DNA of 64,000 bases from Halichondria panicea (lineage: Eukaryota; Porifera; Demospongiae; Suberitida; Halichondriidae): positions 1,017,002 to 1,081,001 of the forward strand of contig NC_087393.1 in NCBI RefSeq assembly GCF_963675165.1. Direction: 5' to 3'. Position numbers and translations under genes: made by a program. Positions 58,747-64,000 of the stretch are shown in pieces. The notes under the pieces are model-generated. The model did no database searches. It saw nothing but the letters and a program-made list of their open reading frames with translations, and was not told the DNA's origin. Numbering within the stretch: position 1 is the stretch's first letter; every line of letters begins with the position of its first letter.

Positions 58747-61548
58747 TCAGTAATCCTTCAGCAATGGCATGTTATCATCTTTGCCGAGACTTGAGTGGCT
58801 GCTTTCAGATTCAGAGCGATTCTCCCACTTTCCTTGATCATTATCAGTAACGCCCAGCTGCAGTTTGGGCCTTTCCAACCACTCTCCATGATCTTGACTT
58901 CCTTTTATGTAGTTAGTTGCTGCATTTGTCCCCTTGGCGATTAGTCCGAGAGAGGATGGAGCTGGTAAGATGTCCCCCATCTGATGGACTTCCCTCATTG
59001 TGTGTGAGTCACTGTCTGTGTTCCCAACTTGCTCCTGTGTTGCGGTTGTGTTAGTAGCCACAATCGGGGATGTGTTTGTTGGATTATAGTTGTTTACTTG
59101 CACTTGCACACTCGGTCTATTTAACAGCAGGGGGTGGACAACCTTGACACTGTGGGTGTGTGTGTGTGTGTGTGTGTATGTGAGTTCAATAGTGCAAAAT
59201 TTAATAGTATGAATATTGATTTTATCAGGAGTATTTATGGCTTCATGCACTCCTGATTTTTTTTATACAGTGCAAATGAAAATCATTGATTCTAAGAATA
59301 CTTCCACAAAAATGCAAACGATTTTGTACCTTGCAAGTGTTTGTTGACTGCTGTGAGAAGTTGCTATAACGACCACCTCTGTAAAAAAAAGTTCACATAC
59401 GTAATGAGCACTGTTTTTCTCGTTGTTTTACCCATTGTGGATTTTATATGGGCACTTGCTGCTATGTGTTTATTTGCAGTTGAGGAAAAAAGCACTAGAT
59501 CTAAAAATAATGAGGAACAAAGCGTTTTGCCCTGATTGCCTTGATTGCTACTATGCGCTTTTATAGATACAAGGATTATGACTACATTGGGGATCGAGGC
59601 AACAAGGGGCACACTTAAACAAAATCTGATTCCAAAATGTGTGCTCAAGAATGGTTGTCACATTTGTTTGATCACATTCATTATTTTGTTTGCTCAGCTT
59701 GCTCTCTTCAATTCCGTTTTTATATCTTTTGCTGTAATAGCTGCACCAATTGAATCTGGCTCTCTGTTGCTTTTGTACCTCTCAAGCCTATTTGCTCTAA
59801 TTTCGGTCTTAGCCACTGGTTTGAAGATGGTACACAAGGTGGAATCCCTCATAGGATTTAGTATTGCATCCTTATTGATGATTGCCTAGTACCCAATCAT
59901 GCAGTTTGTGGTTTGTGGTTGCTAGCTGGTAACTCACTTCCACTTTCACTACATGTATCTGTTTGTTCTGTTGGGCTGAAGAAAGAGGAAAGAGGAAACA
60001 TAGCAACATTATTATAAATTGCATCAATTAACTCACTAATTCGGCCGTTTCCGCTTGTAACGGATGTGACCAACGATTAAACCAACAACAACAATAACAA
60101 CAAGAACAACTATTAATACTGCTGACACGGCTCCAGCTATAGCTCCCGAGAAGTCCTGAGAGTCATCATCAGCAAAAGAGATAACACTTGGAGTTTCGTT
60201 GCGAGCTATGAGCACGCAGTCCAAGGCAACATTGTTAACAAACTTGAACAGAGCTGGCGTGTAGTGTTGCACTGCAATCACACTAGATAAGTCATTTTCA
60301 ACATCCAAAATGTGCAGATTTTTATCAGTTTCACTGTTCTCACGAATCACCAAATATCGATTATTGATGACGTCAATTGACAGACATCCAGGGTTAGTAC
60401 AAGAAGTTTTCAGAACTTGTGTATGACTAAAAGTTTCCATATTGATAATGTACACATTTCTTAAATCGCTGTAGGCAAACATCGTTGGTTTTTTTGCAGC
60501 TCCAAAACATACACCGTCAGAAAAACTAAATCCAAGTAGATTAGTGTTGCCAACAAGATCGTTAATGCTATATCGCAAGTAGTTCGCAGCTGAGAACACT
60601 ATCAATTCAATACTGGTATTAGGACAGGCATAAGGTACGCCATCTGCTTCATTCCAATACTGAAAGTCCCAATCTTCATACTGTATGCTGTAATAGACAT
60701 TCACAAGGTCGCAGTAGGCCAACAGTCGCGAGTTTCCAATATACTGCAGACTTCGGACATGCGTGCAGTTGTATCCAACGTTGCCATACTCATCCCCTCC
60801 AAATGCAACTATGTCGAATACATACATTGAGTTTCCAACAGAAAAAAATATCATTTTAATGACAAGTCCTTCATTGACATAGATTGGATTAGACAGTGTT
60901 GTTTGCATGTCCTCATCAGGAGTGTGAAATTTCGCAATAGGAGCAGAAGAAAGAGTAGTTTCTTGCAGTACAGTCTTGTTTAGGAAGATTCTATGCAGCG
61001 AGATGTAGTTTCGTGTTGTATCTGCACATACTAGATAGTAATCATAGGCAATTTCGAATGCTTTGATCGGGCTGCAGCTGTACTGTTCTTGACCTGATCT
61101 TGTGCTCAACAAATATTCCTTTCCAAGCTTTATGGATAGCCCTGTTTGCACGACCTCCTTTATCAGCAGGCCATCTTCGAGCGGTACAAAAATTAGGTAT
61201 TGAATAAATGTCTTCTGTTGAGTTGTCAAAATTAGTGGATTCTTGCAGCGAAAGAAATTGTCTCCACATGCGCTAGAAAATTGTCCCTGCAAAGTTTCTT
61301 GCAAGTGACTTTGAGCTTCGGACGAAGTGTACGGGAGATCATTGTCAAAGATTAAGGAGAGACCAACGCCACCGGTTTCCTGTGAGACTGCAAAGAGAAA
61401 ATCCTGGCTGCAGATTGGGACATCTCCTGCATAAATGAATACGATATATAAATAAAAAACAGGTCAGAGGAGCGTAAACATTATTTTTACTACCTAATGT
61501 TTGGTCAAATCCTATGCACAGTGCCAGAATCAGTAGCCAGTCAGCCAT
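58747..61548 (-). CDS. SPb3: single-pass receptor-like protein with a different first exon
   Basis: Five exons sum to 644 aa: 61548-61494, 61426-60037, 59975-59938, 59378-59330 and 59149-58747. Exons 2 to 5 are almost identical to SPb2. Exon 1 has the same length and phase but another signal peptide, MADWLLILALCIGFDQTLG instead of MAIFTILLLIVATNFQAKG, and intron 1 and the promoter also differ. The upstream partner SPg3 is diverged as well. So the 5' side of this module comes from another lineage. Intron 3 has gained a 7TM fragment (about 59405-59885). Confidence 0.82.
59405..59885 (+). pseudogene. 7TM gene fragment captured in intron 3 of SPb3
   Basis: In place of a short stretch present in SPb2, the intron holds a 7TM fragment in opposite orientation to SPb3. 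It includes a segment-3 region (VVLPIVDFIWALAAMCLF), two stops near 59533-59543, then CVLKNGCHICLITF, FISFAVIAAPIESG and LYLSSLFALISVLATGLKM, covering segments 4 and 5. It resembles 7TM-3 most. The borders lie in short words shared with the intron (ATGAGCACTG on the left, TTGATGATTGCCTAG on the right). Confidence 0.78.
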
Positions 61549-61763
61549 TCTATGATATGAGCCCTCAGATCTAGGTCTAGTTTAGTGAGCTGTGGTTTCG
61601 CAGGTACATACCCGGTAATATGTAGTCTGAAACATAATCATGTAGGGTATTCTCTAGCCACGAATAGCTGCCTGCCTGGGATCTTCCCCGGGAAACCCCC
61701 CCTCCACATGTAACCAAATACACTTTGTGGCTTTATTTAATACAGACAAAGTACATTTATCTG
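61549..61763. promoter_or_regulatory. Bidirectional promoter region of SPb3 and SPg3
   Basis: 215 bp between divergent starts. The sequence is unlike the copy 1 and 2 promoters, except for a CCCCGGGAAACCCCCC element near 61687 reminiscent of their GC-rich motif. Confidence 0.45.
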
Positions 61764-63613
61764 ATGGCTTCCCACAGTTTGTGGGGGAGGAGTGTGGTTG
61801 TCTTGGAGTTTGTTATCTTGCTGGGTAAGTGATATAGCTAGCTACTCATACAATTAGCTACCTGAGATACTAGCATATATCTGGGCTCTTGAATCTTGTT
61901 ATAATTATATTTTTTCACACAGTGTGTACCATTTGCCAAGTTTCCGAAACCAGACGAAGTGACAATGCGAGCCTCTCTCTGACTATCAACTCAAAGCTGG
62001 CCCTATTTTCAGTTCAAAACACTACTCAAGGCATCAGTATATCCATCACTCCACTTTGTTCCAATGCTCCCTGTTCAACTCCGGAGGCAATCACTATCGA
62101 CAATGTGTTCCTCCCTGCCGAATGCTCTCTTGCTCCATGTGATTCACACATGTTGTTCAAGAAGGAAGTGCTTAACGAGTCTTTTGTCCAGTATTTGATT
62201 GGAGTGCCAGCTAATCAGTCGATGGTCATGCTAAGATTTCTGTATGAGACGACACTGCAATTGTTTGAAATGGTCGAGAAGGTTATAGCAAATCAAGGAA
62301 TTGCTGACTGCAGTCCTACATCAGTTGTGCAGTTACACGAACAGTACTACACGCTGTGTGTTAATGAAGTTGACAACAATCTTCAAGTGCGTGCCATTAA
62401 CAGTCTAGGCAATTTGAGTCAAGTGAGGTTCAACCCCATAACGGACATACCGATGGCCCTCCCAATAACTGCCATTTCCGTTCTCGACTACTTTGATATT
62501 GTGAGACTCCTGCTTGCAAATGGACCAATATTGACCATAGTAAGCATTGGATTGCTTGAGAAAAGGTCACATCCTATTACCGAGTGTGTGGGGATTATAC
62601 ACCAATTGAAGCTTCGCGATATTACTGACATTTATTCGACCATACCATACCTAGTCTATTGTGAAACAAACTACATTGTACTGGATACTTGGAGCTCTGA
62701 CGATCCAAGTGTTATATCATCCCATTACTACAACGAGACTGGCTATCCTGTGATCTGTTCGAATGAAAATGGCTCTATAGTTGCTGAAATTGCTATCATT
62801 CAATCTGATTTTAACAGTACAATCCACTACAGAGGCAAGGAAATCATTATACCAGGGCAAGAAATTGATCTCGAAAAAAGCGTTTGTTTTGGTGTTGAAA
62901 AAAAACTGTTTTATCTCTACTCTGATTTTACACTAGGGGCGTTTCTTGTAAATTTAGAAACTGGAAACTGGATTGTTCTCTCTAGTTTATCAGCTATATG
63001 CACCAAACCACAAGTGTTTGATAATCGCTATGTTCTACTGGAAGAGGTGTTCAGTGGAAGCAATGTGACTCTACGTTTGTTTGATGTACTCGTACAAGAG
63101 TTTGTATCAGTAGTCAACATGGATCATGCTTCGAACTTTGTTCAGTTGTTACAGTTACCACAGCAAAAACCAGCAGAAAAAAATCTCACTACGGTGCATA
63201 ACATTTTCATTGGAATTGGTGCATTTCTATTCCTATTGCTGGTTGTAGTAGTTCCAGCAGTCATCATCATTGCATCACGGTGAGTCCTAATATTGTATTA
63301 TTATAATGTGTTATGATGATATTTTTTACTACACAGCCGTTGTCAGAGCAATCAGCAACCTCCCTTCAGTGTACAGGCAGATCCATCCAGTGAGATTCCA
63401 GGCTGCACGGAAGGAGAAAACGATCTAGGTTTCGGAATTGATGAAGCTGAGGACGTCCCTCAAGAAGAAGGTAATAGGGAATCTGATTCTGAAGAGCGTT
63501 CCCCTACAACTATCAGCCAAGAAGCCGACCCGACCAATGATGTATCTGATATATCTTATTTAGTACCAGGTATGGACAAAACACCAGTTACATACTCATT
63601 ATTAGCTAGCTAG
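61764..63613 (+). CDS. SPg3: diverged single-pass receptor-like protein
   Basis: Three exons close to 564 aa: 61764-61824, 61923-63279 and 63337-63613 (phases 1, 2, identical to SPg1). Signal peptide (VVVLEFVILLG). Ectodomain landmarks align with SPg1: CSNAPCSTPEAI, CSLAPCDSHMLF, CVGIIHQLKLRD, YPVICSNENGSIVAEI, VCFGVEKKLFYLYSD and DNRYVLLEE. The helix is IFIGIGAFLFLLLVVVVPAV. The tail is acidic and lacks PEP repeats (EGENDLGFGIDEAEDVPQEE). Identity to SPg1 and SPg2 is far lower than between those two. Intact. Divergent from SPb3. Confidence 0.8.
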
Positions 63614-64000
63614 CTGCTATTGTACATTAATTTTTTGGCTGCTAATGAACTTTTTCCTCATATATATCTACTACCATTATTTTTGTATTTTCGTTTGGCT
63701 ATAAAATCCCACCTGTCCTACCTTAAAGATATATTGGGCCCCAGGGTTTGTCCAATGAGTATATTATATAATTATTGTAACACTAACTTCACTAAAAGGA
63801 TACTAACCTCCCTAGAATCGCAATCGGAGTCATTCAAAATGGAGTCCTTTGTTGGTTTGGATATACTTACATAAATTAAGGAGGAGTGGGCATGCAAGCA
63901 ATTTGTCTGAATACGCCATCTGTATCTACCCTGTTTAAACTCATTTTTATTATGTGATGATTAACACCAATTAATTAACACTGATATATTAAAAACCTAA
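63614..64000. other. 3' flank of SPg3
   Basis: AT-rich sequence, no supported gene. A frame of 84 codons at 63620-63874 overlaps the presumed 3' UTR and has no family support. Confidence 0.4.

Noticed and set aside
63620-63874. 84-codon frame after SPg3
   Set aside because: It overlaps the presumed 3' UTR, starts a few bases after the SPg3 stop and has no relatives in the other modules.

Overview
The window is nuclear DNA of a eukaryote, most likely an early-branching animal. A demosponge is my best guess, but nothing here proves it. The genes are split by short GT-AG introns, the DNA is AT-rich and full of small inverted-repeat elements, and there are BEL/Pao and non-LTR retroelements of animal type. 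No bacterial operons, rRNA, tRNA or CRISPR arrays were seen.

The coding content is almost entirely two receptor-like families that I cannot name from known domains. Family SP (single-pass) proteins have a signal-peptide exon, one large exon for a cysteine-patterned, N-glycosylatable ectodomain of about 400 residues plus one membrane helix, and short exons for diverse cytoplasmic tails. Family 7TM proteins have a signal peptide and a 130-170 residue glycosylatable ectodomain on exon 1, and seven hydrophobic segments on exon 2. I reconstructed spliced models by matching intron phases. Most close exactly in frame; those that do not differ from a paralogue by single bases.

Layout. 0.1-3.6 kb: a truncated 7TM gene (-) head to head with SP0 (+). 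4.8-9.5 kb: LINE remnant and nested DNA elements. 9.6-20.2 kb: 7TM-2 (-), a decayed SPa copy, a frameshifted 7TM-3 and intact SPa1 (-), that is, a repeated 7TM-SPa arrangement. From about 17.8 kb the window holds three tandem copies of a larger module: SPa (-), SPb (-) head to head with SPg (+), a 7TM gene (-), a LINE fragment and a 7TM relic. Copy 1 is about 17.8-34.5 kb, copy 2 about 34.5-56.8 kb, and copy 3 runs from 56.8 kb to the window end. Copy 2 carries a 6.65 kb BEL/Pao element with a 5-bp target duplication; its empty site is preserved in copy 1.

The copies are diverging by several routes: minisatellite growth in the SPa stalk and in a 7TM loop, tail-exon duplication and loss, replacement of the first exon of SPb3 together with its divergent partner, capture of a 7TM fragment in an intron, and single-base frameshifts. 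A clustered, duplicating set of cell-surface receptors with conserved architecture and changing stalks and tails fits a recognition or chemosensory locus. That role is inference; the sequence shows only the architecture and the duplication history.
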